Shown here: positions 56,301 to 64,000 of the stretch, in pieces
Layout of the letters: the number at the start of each line of letters is the position of its first letter
How positions within the stretch are numbered: the stretch's first letter is position 1
Source of the DNA: Shimazuella kribbensis DSM 45090
Lineage (GTDB): Bacteria > Bacillota > Bacilli > Thermoactinomycetales > Thermoactinomycetaceae
Assembly (NCBI RefSeq): GCF_000428065.1
Contig: NZ_ATZF01000017.1
Span: forward strand, 1-64,000
Direction of reading: 5' to 3'
Length of the DNA stretch: 64,000 bases
Notes under the pieces: model-generated
What the model saw: only the letters and a program-made list of their open reading frames with translations
Databases searched by the model: none
What the model was told of the DNA's origin: nothing
Position numbers and translations under genes: made by a program

Positions 56301-56516
56301 TATATGATAGATCTGATCAGTTTGGCTCTAAAAATTCCACCTGAGCACATTCCTATGAATAAACCGATTATTCATTTAGGATTGGATTCCATTATGGCAA
56401 TGCGATTAAAAAGTAGAGTGGAAAAAGATTTAGCAGTGCAAATTTCTATTGTTCCTATTTTGCAAGGTTGTTCCGTAGAAGAACTTATTCAGATGCTTCC
56501 AGAAAGGGAGGGATAG
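53364..56516 (+). CDS. type I polyketide synthase, ACP-KS-AT-ACP
   Basis: 1050 residues. Domain order: N-terminal carrier (about 5-80, GLGS with Ser41 as probable phosphopantetheine site); ketosynthase (about 92-515, DTACSSS with Cys254, EAHGTGTPLGDP with His389, TNIGHLEAAAG with His427); acyltransferase (about 605-905, GQGPKW and GHSLGE with Ser696, YPSHS at the specificity position); C-terminal carrier (about 970-1045, LGLDSIMAM with Ser1009). No ketoreductase, dehydratase, enoyl reductase or thioesterase domain. One round of extension would give a beta-ketoacyl thioester. The FAAL loads Ser41. Start ATG 53364 or 53373. Confidence 0.88.
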   Translation: MANMTKDKLIQWLRSRVADSLYLSPDEIKIDEPLEHYGLGSKENVMISGDLEELLDRDLAHTILWDFPTIEALATYLVEEKVDDRMVSSNFQANEPIALIGIGCQFPGANSPEQFWELLIQGKDQISVVPEARWASTPKEIAHIRYGGFLSQVDQFDPAFFGISPREAEMMDPQQRLLLEVTWEAMEDAGLRMEQLKGTDTAVFMGVSASEYASLLEKENDFYYLTGNSFSIVANRISYFMDWYGPSMAIDTACSSSLVALDLACQSIRNGQSSLAFVGGVHLLLRPSNSIRFAAGGILASDGKCKTFDALADGYVRGEGAGVVVLKPLSQARADGDKVYAVIHGSSVNQDGKSNGLTAPNVHAQKALLQGTTRIAGIQPSDIFYVEAHGTGTPLGDPIEVRALAEVYAQERSNPLYLGSVKTNIGHLEAAAGVAGLIKTALSLYHKSIPPNLHFQQWNPQIPADKYNLEVVKKVMDIPQHAYLGVSSFGFGGTNAHVILGEAPSPTRHRKVGRKDHDYVLLPVSAKSKKSLLNQVKQYKHYIERDSSVSLASFATSAWNKRDHHEERLMIIAKGKEEALDLLASMEKNERKEQLFLSGDIHQNEVVFVCSGQGPKWSISKELFENESAFRKAILAIDKELPDDIPWSLADKMTKLTADTTLSIMEQQILYFSVQVALAKLWISWGIQPSAIIGHSLGEVAAAYLAEALTLPEAIAVVIYRSQCAEKLIDKGQLLVIQTNRETAEQLCNQVNQRVAIAVYNSPTSHVLSGETSILEDIKGKLEEQGIYAKFVASTSYPSHSFYMNEIREELAQHLRFLQPKETSIPFISTVTGDYLDGKMLDAKYWCDNICLPVQFQQAISQLVLNDKKLFLEISPHPILETPLMECSFLLQTEIKVLSSLERDQNSYVQLLSSLAALYCSGILFDWNAVMGEDNTEVSLPTYSWNHQRYWIDSSGKGKEEVVSDVSIEWNNKSKNIDGYMIDLISLALKIPPEHIPMNKPIIHLGLDSIMAMRLKSRVEKDLAVQISIVPILQGCSVEELIQMLPEREG

Positions 56517-56518
56517 TT

Positions 56519-57265
56519 CTGTGGTATCATCGATTTCCTCCTATGCACAAACGTCAAGGAAGACTGATTTGTTTTCATCATGCAGGAGGCAATCCTCATG
56601 TATTTCAATCTTGGTCGAATTGGTTAGGTTCTACGCTTGAATTGGTATCGATAGCTTTACCTGGACATGGTACCCGATACCGAGAAGAGCTCATTCCTCA
56701 TGCAGAAGCGCTTGCTACAGCGGTTATACCGCATATTTTACCCTTTTTTGATGAACCTGTATTTTTTTTAGGACATAGTATGGGTGCTTCGATTGCTTTG
56801 GAAACAGTCAGACAATTAGTACACTTGGATGCTAGGCCAAATCGTTTGTATATCGTTGGGGCATTTCCACCTCATGTAACAAGACCGAGAATATCAAACC
56901 AATCAGATAAGGATTTTCTTCAAGCGATATATAAATTAGGTGGCATGCCAAAAGAATTTTTTGATGATCCAGATCTGATGAGCTATCTTCTGCCTATTTT
57001 GCGTAACGATTTCCTATTAACAGAATCCTATCAGCAAACAATTCAATCATTAGATTGTCCTTTAACTGTGTATGGCGGGGACAAAGATATTGTTCCTCAG
57101 TCAGCTTTGATCAGATGGGAGGAAATAAACCCAAAACAATTTTGTTATCATATATTTAAAGGAAATCACTTCTTTTTACATGAAAATCATGATGCTTTCC
57201 GTGCGACATTTTACCGTTCTATTCAAGAGCAAATCGATAGTAACAATCAAACTCGTTATGCTTAA
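56519..57265 (+). CDS. type II thioesterase
   Basis: About 249 residues, alpha/beta hydrolase fold: LICFHHAGGNPHVF and LPGHGTRYREEL near the start, Ser87 in GHSMGAS, YGGDKDIVPQ with the catalytic Asp, and GNHFFLHEN with the His. These enzymes remove wrong acyl groups from carrier proteins or release the product. The start is unusual: CTG 56519 is 6 nt after GGGAGGG, giving LWYHRFPP; TTG 56468 and ATG 56543 are alternatives. Together with FAAL and PKS it forms one operon. Confidence 0.8.
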   Translation: MWYHRFPPMHKRQGRLICFHHAGGNPHVFQSWSNWLGSTLELVSIALPGHGTRYREELIPHAEALATAVIPHILPFFDEPVFFLGHSMGASIALETVRQLVHLDARPNRLYIVGAFPPHVTRPRISNQSDKDFLQAIYKLGGMPKEFFDDPDLMSYLLPILRNDFLLTESYQQTIQSLDCPLTVYGGDKDIVPQSALIRWEEINPKQFCYHIFKGNHFFLHENHDAFRATFYRSIQEQIDSNNQTRYA

Positions 57266-57274
57266 ACAAACAGT

Positions 57275-57303
57275 AAAGTGCTTGGGTATTCCAAGCACTT
57301 TCT
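57275..57303 (+). terminator. terminator of the FAAL-PKS-TE operon
   Basis: AAAGTGCTTGG, loop GTATT, CCAAGCACTTT followed by T and C. It lies 9 nt after the thioesterase stop. Confidence 0.8.
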
Positions 57304-57358
57304 AGATTTATTGTTCTATTTTTTAAAAGAATGTTATTACTTAAAACAATTTTCTTAT

Positions 57359-58648
57359 TTAAACTAAACGACCAAAAGAATTATGTACAGAATCAATTGT
57401 TTTCTGTATATCTTCGTTGCTGTGTGCAGTGGTTAAAAACCAAGCTTCGTACTTAGATGGAGCTAGATAGATCCCCTGCTCCAACATAAGCTGGAAAAAT
57501 CGGCCGAAAAGTTTACTGTCTGATTTTTGTGCTCCTTCGTAATCGATAACTGGCTCATCGCAAAAATAAACCGTTAATGCTCCACCTTGCCGGTTTACTT
57601 GTATCGTAATGTTATATTTTTTGGCAGCATCCCATATGCCTGCTTCCAATTGTTTACCCATTTCGGTTAAACGATCGTACGTTCCTGCTTTGGATAATTC
57701 GGAAAGACAAGCTATGCCAGCAGAGATGGAAAGTGGATTGCCAGCCATTGTTCCAGCTTGGTACATTGGTCCCATTGGTGCGACCTTTTCCATGATTTTT
57801 CTCTTCCCGCCATAAGCTCCGATCGGCAGACCTCCTCCGATAATTTTCCCCAATGCAGTTAGATCTGGTTCTACTTTATATAAAGTTTGTACACCACCAA
57901 AATGAAAACGAAATGCTGTGATTACTTCGTCATATATGACAAGTGCCCCAGCTTCATGTGTGAGCTTGTTTACCTGTTCTAAGAAAGATGGCTCAGGAGC
58001 TACAATTCCAAAGTTACCAACTAATGGCTCTACTAATACTCCAGCAACTTGGTCACCCCAGTGTTCCAATGCTTGTGCTAGTGCATCTGGATCATTAAAT
58101 GGAACCGTGATTACTTCCCCTGCTATACTAGCTGGAATTCCTGCACTATCAGGGATTCCTAGTGTAGAAGGACCTGATCCAGCGGCTACAAGTACGAGAT
58201 CAGAATGTCCATGATAACAGCCAGCAAATTTGATTATTTTATCTCTTCCTGTGTACGCTCGAGCTAATCGTATCGTTGTCATGACAGCCTCTGTACCACT
58301 ATTTACAAAACGAATTTGTTCCATTGAAGGAATCGCATTTCGAATCATGTGAGCAAATTGGACTTCTTTTTCGGTTGGAGTACCATAAAGAATGCCTTGT
58401 TCAGCTACTTCTTGAATCGCATTTGTCACGGTAGGATGAGCATGTCCGAGAATAACAGGGCCGAAAGCTGCTAAGTAATCGATATATTGGTTACCGTCTT
58501 CATCCCAAAAATATGCACCTTTTGCTTTCTTCATAAAAATAGGGTAATCTCCACCGACTGCACGAAAAGAGCGAGAAGGGCTGTTTACGCCTCCTACAAT
58601 TACGTCTAGTGCATCTTGGTAGAGTGTCTGTGATGTTGTTGTTTTCAT
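57359..58648 (-). CDS. hemL: glutamate-1-semialdehyde 2,1-aminomutase
   Basis: GSA aminotransferase makes 5-aminolevulinate for heme. 429 residues; [20 protein letters not shown] at the start, [41 protein letters not shown] and the PLP lysine in [16 protein letters not shown] are characteristic. It is convergent with the PKS operon and is not near hemAXCDB, so it may be the second HemL copy (GsaB) found in Bacilli; the copy number cannot be judged here. GGGATTT and GGGG lie before the ATG (AAGGGG). Confidence 0.9.
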   Translation of the reverse strand: MKTTTSQTLYQDALDVIVGGVNSPSRSFRAVGGDYPIFMKKAKGAYFWDEDGNQYIDYLAAFGPVILGHAHPTVTNAIQEVAEQGILYGTPTEKEVQFAHMIRNAIPSMEQIRFVNSGTEAVMTTIRLARAYTGRDKIIKFAGCYHGHSDLVLVAAGSGPSTLGIPDSAGIPASIAGEVITVPFNDPDALAQALEHWGDQVAGVLVEPLVGNFGIVAPEPSFLEQVNKLTHEAGALVIYDEVITAFRFHFGGVQTLYKVEPDLTALGKIIGGGLPIGAYGGKRKIMEKVAPMGPMYQAGTMAGNPLSISAGIACLSELSKAGTYDRLTEMGKQLEAGIWDAAKKYNITIQVNRQGGALTVYFCDEPVIDYEGAQKSDSKLFGRFFQLMLEQGIYLAPSKYEAWFLTTAHSNEDIQKTIDSVHNSFGRLV

Positions 58649-59068
58649 TCTAAATCCCCTTTCTACAACCGATATTATACCTTAGTTTTAAAAATGACCT
58701 CTACTATATGGTAATGAAGTTACATGTGTTCTTAAATCTAGGTACTTCAAGGAACTTCTGAGATAATGGTCCATACCAGCCTTAAGAAGTAACTCTATAA
58801 GATTCATATAGGAATAAATAATAAGACAGAGAGGAGTGTATGATAAAGAAGAATAAAAGAAATGCCTTTAAACGACTGACTGGATCTGTTTGAAGACAGA
58901 TCCAGTCAGTCGTTGCTCTGTTAGGAGCTAGATTGGATTGCCTACACTAACTGGATTGGGTGTAAAAAATCCAGCTTCGTAGACCATCCTAGACCTCTCA
59001 AGTTCGAGGATTTCTTGTTGTGAAGGGTCTTCCAACACTTCCAAGATTTGTACAGCTGTTAGGTATTG
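58649..59068. other. intergenic stretch with a 19-bp perfect hairpin
   Basis: 58871-58914 holds AACGACTGACTGGATCTGT, loop TTGAAG, and its exact complement (19 bp). It lies between two minus-strand genes, nearer the MFS gene at 59069, so on the minus strand it may act as its terminator although no T run follows. The rest of the stretch has the hemL promoter region near 58690 and no convincing coding frame. Confidence 0.5.
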
Positions 59069-60712
59069 CTACAAAATCTTGGATTTTGGACCAAATGAAT
59101 TGAATGTTCTGGAAGACCAGAAAACCAGATTGGAGTACTCTAGCTTTGTCTGATACTCCTGTACACTGGTCTCTGGGTTCCACCAGGTTCCCAAATCCAT
59201 ACGGTTTTGAATATTTTCCCGATCGATTTGTTCCAAGAGATCTGTTAGCCTCCTGCGAAGTTGACAGATCATCTCTTTGAGGCGAGTATATCTCCCTGTA
59301 CAGTTCCCTGTACTTCCTACAACTTCTAGGAGGCAAAGTGCAAGTGCAATATTTTTTGTCTCATGCACGAGAACTTCAGGGTCAGGATTAGACTCTTTTG
59401 GGTCATCAGCGAGTTGTTGCTTGAGGTGTTGAATTTCCTTCAGGTATTTCTGGTCAGAGGAACTTCCTCTCTCAAATTTTGTTACTTCAAAAGCAGCTTG
59501 ATACTTCAGTCGGAACAGGTCCCTTTGCTGTTGAATGGTTGAAAGTTCTTTTTTGTGAGTTTTCGATTCAATCCAGTAGAGAAGAAATGCTGAGATCACC
59601 AGCAAGGGGATGAGGGAGACCCACATATTGGCTCTCAAGATACCCCACATCACACCAGCGTAAATGGTACCGATGACTGCACCAAGTCCCCTAAGGAAAC
59701 CTGAGGTTGCATATCCAGCACCAAGCTGCCTTCGTTGTACTTGCTTGTTGATCTCTTCGGAAAGGCTGAGGCTACTTGCAGCCATAACAATCCCGATCAT
59801 CATTCCAGCTACCAAAAGGAGCCAGAAAGGTCTGCCAATCCGGATCAAGATCAGGCTTCCGATCAGGATTAGGATACTCCATCCCATGACACTGCGATAG
59901 CTTCTACTGACCACTACCTTCGGAATTACGGTGATAGAGGCGATGCCATTCGCTACGGTCGAAGTGAAGAGGATCAGACCTGCTGATTCCTTTCCTACAT
60001 AGAGAGAAAAGTAGGTAAGGAACGCCAAGTAGCAAGCAGAGATGCCGACTACAGGAAGGGTGATAAAAAAGGAATCTCTTTCGATTAGCCTTTTTGTACC
60101 ATTAGAAAAAGTGAGAAACGCTCTTTTAATCAGCGTTACGACTCTTTCCCTCAAGGTCATCTCCATGTCGCTGACAAGAGCAATCCCCCCAAATACCAAG
60201 AGGACAGATACAGCCCCAATTCCAATTGCAGTGAACCAAAGCAGAAAAGGCTTGTCCGCGATCTGGAGTCCAAAGAACATAGCAATTCCTGATCCCACAT
60301 AGGTACTTGCTGCTCTGTAACCGTGGATTTGTGCTTGAAACTTGGGATCCGAAGGAAGGCTTGTCCGCATCAAGACAGTAAAAGCATTTACTACCAGCGA
60401 AAATACGATCGCGATCAAGATTCGAACGATCATATATTCTCTAGTAGTATGAGCTAGGGGATACAGAGCAATCATTCCAGTAAGGATAGGGAGGAAAATG
60501 AGTACTAGCTTCTTCGCACCATACCGATCCGTTACCCTTCCGAAGAGGAGTCCACAGATCAAGCAAGTGAACAAGAAACTAGACATAATCAACCCCACTG
60601 ACATGCCTTGCTCATCGAGCAAAATATGCAAGGCTTGACCAATAAGGTCATTGATCGTGACAATGATAATCATCTGGCCGACCATAAGGGGTACTAGTCT
60701 CAACCAATGCAT
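59069..60712 (-). CDS. MFS transporter with extra C-terminal cytosolic domain
   Basis: 547 residues. The first 385 form an MFS transporter with about twelve helices (LLFGRVTDRYGAKKLVLIFLP is the loop 2-3 motif). The last 160 residues are soluble and charged with a coiled-coil stretch (about 400-425, SDQKYLKEIQHLKQQLADD) and a LRRRLTDLLEQIDRENIQNRM segment; this domain is not usual for MFS proteins. Composition is richer in GC and in AGG arginine codons than neighbours, a sign of recent transfer. AAAGGAA precedes the ATG. A minus frame at 58998-59336 is a shadow. Confidence 0.7.
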   Translation of the reverse strand: MHWLRLVPLMVGQMIIIVTINDLIGQALHILLDEQGMSVGLIMSSFLFTCLICGLLFGRVTDRYGAKKLVLIFLPILTGMIALYPLAHTTREYMIVRILIAIVFSLVVNAFTVLMRTSLPSDPKFQAQIHGYRAASTYVGSGIAMFFGLQIADKPFLLWFTAIGIGAVSVLLVFGGIALVSDMEMTLRERVVTLIKRAFLTFSNGTKRLIERDSFFITLPVVGISACYLAFLTYFSLYVGKESAGLILFTSTVANGIASITVIPKVVVSRSYRSVMGWSILILIGSLILIRIGRPFWLLLVAGMMIGIVMAASSLSLSEEINKQVQRRQLGAGYATSGFLRGLGAVIGTIYAGVMWGILRANMWVSLIPLLVISAFLLYWIESKTHKKELSTIQQQRDLFRLKYQAAFEVTKFERGSSSDQKYLKEIQHLKQQLADDPKESNPDPEVLVHETKNIALALCLLEVVGSTGNCTGRYTRLKEMICQLRRRLTDLLEQIDRENIQNRMDLGTWWNPETSVQEYQTKLEYSNLVFWSSRTFNSFGPKSKIL

Positions 60713-61523
60713 GGAAGTTCCTTTGATTGGTGATGGAAAAGATCTATAAATATTTTACTAAAATTTCTGCCATAAAAAAAGAAAATTCCGTTTTGATTTG
60801 AGAGATAGTGGTTTCAGTAACACAGAAGAGTTATGAAGAGGACAGGAGGAAATAGGAGAAATAAGTTATTTCTACGTTTTCAGCAGTAGTTCTTGGTAGA
60901 AAAAATAGTAAGAGAAAAGGGTAGTATCCAAAATGGATTTTGAAGTAAATGAAGAATAAATATTATGATTCATGCTCTATTTTCACCTAAATTAATATTG
61001 AATATTTTCGAAATAAATATTCATCTCTATTTATTTATGGTAGAATAAAGTTGTTATTGAATATTTCTAGGAGGTCAATAAGATTTCGCAGAATGAATGC
61101 GAGGGTATTTGAGGAATAGTTTGGGAAACAAATGATTTTTTTGCAATAATGCGAACGATTACATTTGCCAATATGAAGATGGTATATAGAGGATAGTCCA
61201 CACCAAAACTGCTGTGTATTCAGCAGTTTTTTCTTTTTGTTCATTTGTAGAGAAATGGTTATATGTAGCTGCCGAAGCGGAACAGGCAGGTCAGATGGAT
61301 CAAACATTAATACTACATTAATCCAGATCGAAAACTACAAATAATGTAAATGATTACAAATTTATTAAAATTCATCATAAGAAATCGATTCCACTTTATT
61401 TTGGGGATTATGTAGTTCTTTCTGTGTATTGTGAAAGCATCCGTTCTTATGATATCCTAAAACTATTCACTCATTTTCTCTTATTATTTTACAAATTTTG
61501 CTGGTGAAGGAGGAGGTTGTAGC
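60713..61523. other. gene-free stretch with a small transcript-like unit
   Basis: The upstream part holds the MFS gene's promoter side. Between 61066 and 61238 there are an AGGAGG site, several short frames without reasonable length, a GAGGATAGTCCACACC stretch, and the terminator at 61205-61238. This may be a small RNA gene but no known RNA family fits. 61239-61523 is AT-rich, leading to the GGAGGAGG site of the next gene. Confidence 0.35.
61205..61238 (+). terminator. terminator inside the gene-free stretch
   Basis: AAAACTGCTG, loop TGTATT, CAGCAGTTTT and a T-rich tail. It must end some transcript on the plus strand, yet no plus-strand gene precedes it. Confidence 0.8.
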
Positions 61524-64000
61524 ATGGCTTTCTTTAAAGTTGGCGATGTTTATCGACAAAGATATTTAATTGAGAGCGTTGTTCCCTTCTTTCAAGGTGA
61601 ACTGGCGATTGCAGTATATGAAGAAAATCGATATTACTTACAATCCGCAAGTTTAAATAGACAAGCTCCACTACGAGCAATTACACAGTACCGAAATTTA
61701 AAATTGCCACAAGTGATCCCATATTTAGACGTTTTCGATGAACCAAATATGTTAGTATTTATTCGACCATACGTAGAAATACGACCACTACGCGAAATTA
61801 TTACTTCTCAAGAATTGTCCGAAGAACAAGTTGTAAAATGGACTCGGGAACTTTTACATGTGGAGGCTGTTCTTCGTTCTAAACCGATGGCCATGTATCT
61901 GCTTTTGGACTTGAGAAACGTAGGTGTTGACAGCCAAAATAATTTGAAAGTCTTTTTCTGTGGCTTGGAACAAATTATGGTATATGAATCTAAGTTGGAT
62001 TGGGGAACTTTTATTTACAGCATGTTATCGGGACAATTTTTAGACGGACCCATTTTAAAATTGCCTCGGAATTTCAAAGTATCCAGACCCATGTCTCGAC
62101 TTATCCAAAAATCTTTTAAAGAGTATGGTGTTCCAGCTGTATTGGAGCAAGTAGAGATTTTTGAGAGTAAAAATACGAGTGGAGGTATCTTGAGCAAACT
62201 TTGGGGAGAAAAAAAGGAGGAGAATGCCCAACTCCTTATCCCAAATGCGAACCATAATAAACAAGATATGTACACAGTCACTGGAAGCAGACCGATCTAT
62301 AGGACAGATCAAATTTCGGAATCTAGTAACAATCAAGGGAGCACATCTTATTCGACTGTTTCTGTTACGGACGAACTGGAAAATAATGATGCAGATCAAC
62401 ATCATGTAGCCATTCAAGAAAGGGGTAGCTTGGTGAAGGAAGATGATAGAAAAGAACAACATACAACTGAAAATACCTTTCAGAATGATCAATCGGAATC
62501 TTCTGTGACTACAGTATTTAAAGATGATGATCAAGAAATTGAATTGATCGAGATTCCTGTTGAAGAACAAACAGAATTACCTGCTAGTGATTGGGAAAGG
62601 AAGCAAGAGGAATTTTTAGAGGAAGAACCTCTTGTGGGAGCAAAGGATTCACCAGCTCTTTTTAGCAAGAAAGAAGAGCGAGTGGTGTTTCAGCCACATG
62701 AGTCATCAGAGAAAATAGTTTCGTCTAATGTAGAAACAGTTTCTGAATCCATTATTAAAACAGTAGAGCCCCTGATCGAAGAAGATATTTTAGATGAAAT
62801 AATACTAGAAGAAAAACCAGCAGAAGTGAAAGCGGAACAAGAAGAAACAAGCAAAGAAAAAGTGGAACCCGAGGAAAAGGATGGTAAAGAGAAAAAAAGA
62901 AAAACACGTCCAGCTGTAAATCAAACAACGGTTAAAGTTTCTCCAGCACTTGCCCAGCTTGAGGGTCAAGATTTAACTCAATCTTTTGTTTTGAAGCTGA
63001 ACAAGCAGCAAGAAGAACTAGAACAAGAACAACAAGAACGTTTAAAAAAGATGCGCGAAGAATATGAACGTCGCGAGCAAGAACTTATTGAACAGCATCG
63101 TAAAAAGTTGGAAGAAGAGCAAAAACGATTGCTGGAAGAGCAACGAAAAAAGCTAGAACTGCAACAGCAAGAACTGTTAAAGAAGAAACGGGAAGAACTT
63201 GCTAGATTGGAAAAAGAGGCTCAACTTGCCAAAGAACGGAAACAAATGGAAGAACGCAGGAAAGCAAAACTAGCCGAAGCAAGAAAACAGTTTGAAGCCA
63301 AACAAAAACTTGTTTTAGAGCAGGAAGAAAAAGCATTTCAAGAACGACAAGAAGCTTTGCTTGCACAATTACTAGCAGAATATGAACAGCGAAAAACTGT
63401 TTTGTTAAAGCAACAAGAAGAAGAATACCAAGCAAGAACAAAAGCGCAATTAGCTGCACTTACAACGGAATGGGAACAGGTAGAGGCTGAAAGCATAACT
63501 GTTGACAATGTAACAAACCAAATCGAAGCTGAAATAATGACAAACCAAGTAACAGAAGATACAGAAAAAAGCATGGAAGAAGAAGCTGTGCCACTTTGGG
63601 AAGAACCAATAGAAACGACCACCATTGTTGATTCAAATGATAAATCTTTTGAGACACCTCCCAAAATATCTGATCCAGTGGAAGAACCAGTATTTGTAGA
63701 AACCGAACCCGTTACGAAAGAAGAAAACGATGAGATTGATCATGTATTTGCAGAGGTTTTGCCGGTTAAAGAGCCAGAGGCATTAGTCGAAACAAAAGAA
63801 GAAAAAACCGTTTCCAAGAAAGATGAACCAAAATCGAAAGGACAAGAACAACCAGCAGAAGCTGTGTTCGTCAAACCAGTAGAAGTAGATATTTCATCGG
63901 AAGTAACTACGATCACACCAAAGCCTGTTGAATCAGAAGACATGGATGAATCAGATGAAGAAGTTTCGGGCGATGATACAGACGAGTCTCAAGAAGCAGC
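61524..64000 (+). CDS. large pseudokinase-like and coiled-coil protein (partial, 825 residues shown)
   Basis: ATG 61524 follows GGAGGAGG; the frame stays open to the window edge. Residues about 1-213 look like a protein kinase fold without catalysis: FKVGDVYRQRYLIESV at the start, LDLRNVGVD (Asp129) where HRD-K-x-x-N is expected, and FCG (145-147) in place of DFG. Residues about 215-490 are acidic and low complexity. Residues about 493-653 are a long coiled coil rich in E, Q, K and R. The rest is acidic, Thr/Glu-rich. No signal or membrane segment so far. Possibly a scaffold or signalling protein; the C-terminus is missing. Confidence 0.75.
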   Translation, partial: MAFFKVGDVYRQRYLIESVVPFFQGELAIAVYEENRYYLQSASLNRQAPLRAITQYRNLKLPQVIPYLDVFDEPNMLVFIRPYVEIRPLREIITSQELSEEQVVKWTRELLHVEAVLRSKPMAMYLLLDLRNVGVDSQNNLKVFFCGLEQIMVYESKLDWGTFIYSMLSGQFLDGPILKLPRNFKVSRPMSRLIQKSFKEYGVPAVLEQVEIFESKNTSGGILSKLWGEKKEENAQLLIPNANHNKQDMYTVTGSRPIYRTDQISESSNNQGSTSYSTVSVTDELENNDADQHHVAIQERGSLVKEDDRKEQHTTENTFQNDQSESSVTTVFKDDDQEIELIEIPVEEQTELPASDWERKQEEFLEEEPLVGAKDSPALFSKKEERVVFQPHESSEKIVSSNVETVSESIIKTVEPLIEEDILDEIILEEKPAEVKAEQEETSKEKVEPEEKDGKEKKRKTRPAVNQTTVKVSPALAQLEGQDLTQSFVLKLNKQQEELEQEQQERLKKMREEYERREQELIEQHRKKLEEEQKRLLEEQRKKLELQQQELLKKKREELARLEKEAQLAKERKQMEERRKAKLAEARKQFEAKQKLVLEQEEKAFQERQEALLAQLLAEYEQRKTVLLKQQEEEYQARTKAQLAALTTEWEQVEAESITVDNVTNQIEAEIMTNQVTEDTEKSMEEEAVPLWEEPIETTTIVDSNDKSFETPPKISDPVEEPVFVETEPVTKEENDEIDHVFAEVLPVKEPEALVETKEEKTVSKKDEPKSKGQEQPAEAVFVKPVEVDISSEVTTITPKPVESEDMDESDEEVSGDDTDESQEA

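Noticed and set aside
57359-58648. hemL as part of the PKS cluster
   Set aside because: It is convergent, separated by a terminator, and is a well-known heme gene; I see no reason to link the two.
61180-61205. Possible RNase P RNA core (GAGGATAGTCCACACC)
   Set aside because: Only one motif resembles the GAGGAAAGTCC element; the remaining conserved helices are absent and the unit is too short.
63202-63943. Minus-strand frames across the coiled-coil gene
   Set aside because: They are shadows of the low-complexity plus-strand frame, which has a strong start and stays open.
1-64000. CRISPR array or tRNA genes
   Set aside because: No regularly spaced repeats and no tRNA cloverleaf with a CCA-type end were found.

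Overview
This is a low-GC Gram-positive chromosome segment. Evidence: a B. subtilis-type pur operon (purEKBCSQLFMNHD), CodY, a T-box leader, PurBox and ARG-box control sites, a caa3 oxidase operon, YfhP next to MutY, and strong GGAGG ribosome binding sites. A spore-forming Bacillales lineage, possibly Thermoactinomycetaceae, fits best; the family is an inference.

Layout. 1-290: end of an rRNA operon (23S 3' end, 5S, terminator). 394-3321: a small unknown gene, an MFS transporter and an alpha/beta hydrolase. 3402-16259: PurR-type operator, promoter, the twelve-gene purine operon and its terminator. 16485-26034: accessory region with a CwlK-like peptidase, duplicated small membrane proteins, an O-antigen-ligase-like protein, a LysM-3D wall protein, small unknown proteins, YdeI-like and VOC proteins and a large unknown membrane protein. 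26105-30475: argCJBD on the minus strand with its promoter. 30669-37341: secreted YjgB-like protein, two paralogous small proteins, MscS channel, YfhP, MutY and a VanW protein. 38200-39279: proline T-box and proC. 39287-39790: a gene-free array of hairpins. 39881-47842: Ntdp, signal peptidase I, codY, and ctaBCDEF plus a DUF420 (CtaM-like) gene. 48010-51322: MFS efflux gene with paired operators, a decayed copy of the ctaF/ctaM ends, and three small membrane proteins. 51659-57265: a compact lipid-polyketide cluster (fatty acyl-AMP ligase, ACP-KS-AT-ACP synthase, type II thioesterase). 57359-60712: glutamate-1-semialdehyde aminotransferase and an MFS protein with an extra C-terminal domain. 61524-64000: start of a very large pseudokinase/coiled-coil protein that runs off the window.

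The least explained items are the mini-PKS cluster, the pseudokinase/coiled-coil protein, the hairpin array at 39287-39790, and the promoter bracketed by twin palindromes at 49398-49481. No CRISPR array, tRNA gene, prophage or intact insertion sequence was seen. All names rest on motifs read by eye; no database search was run.
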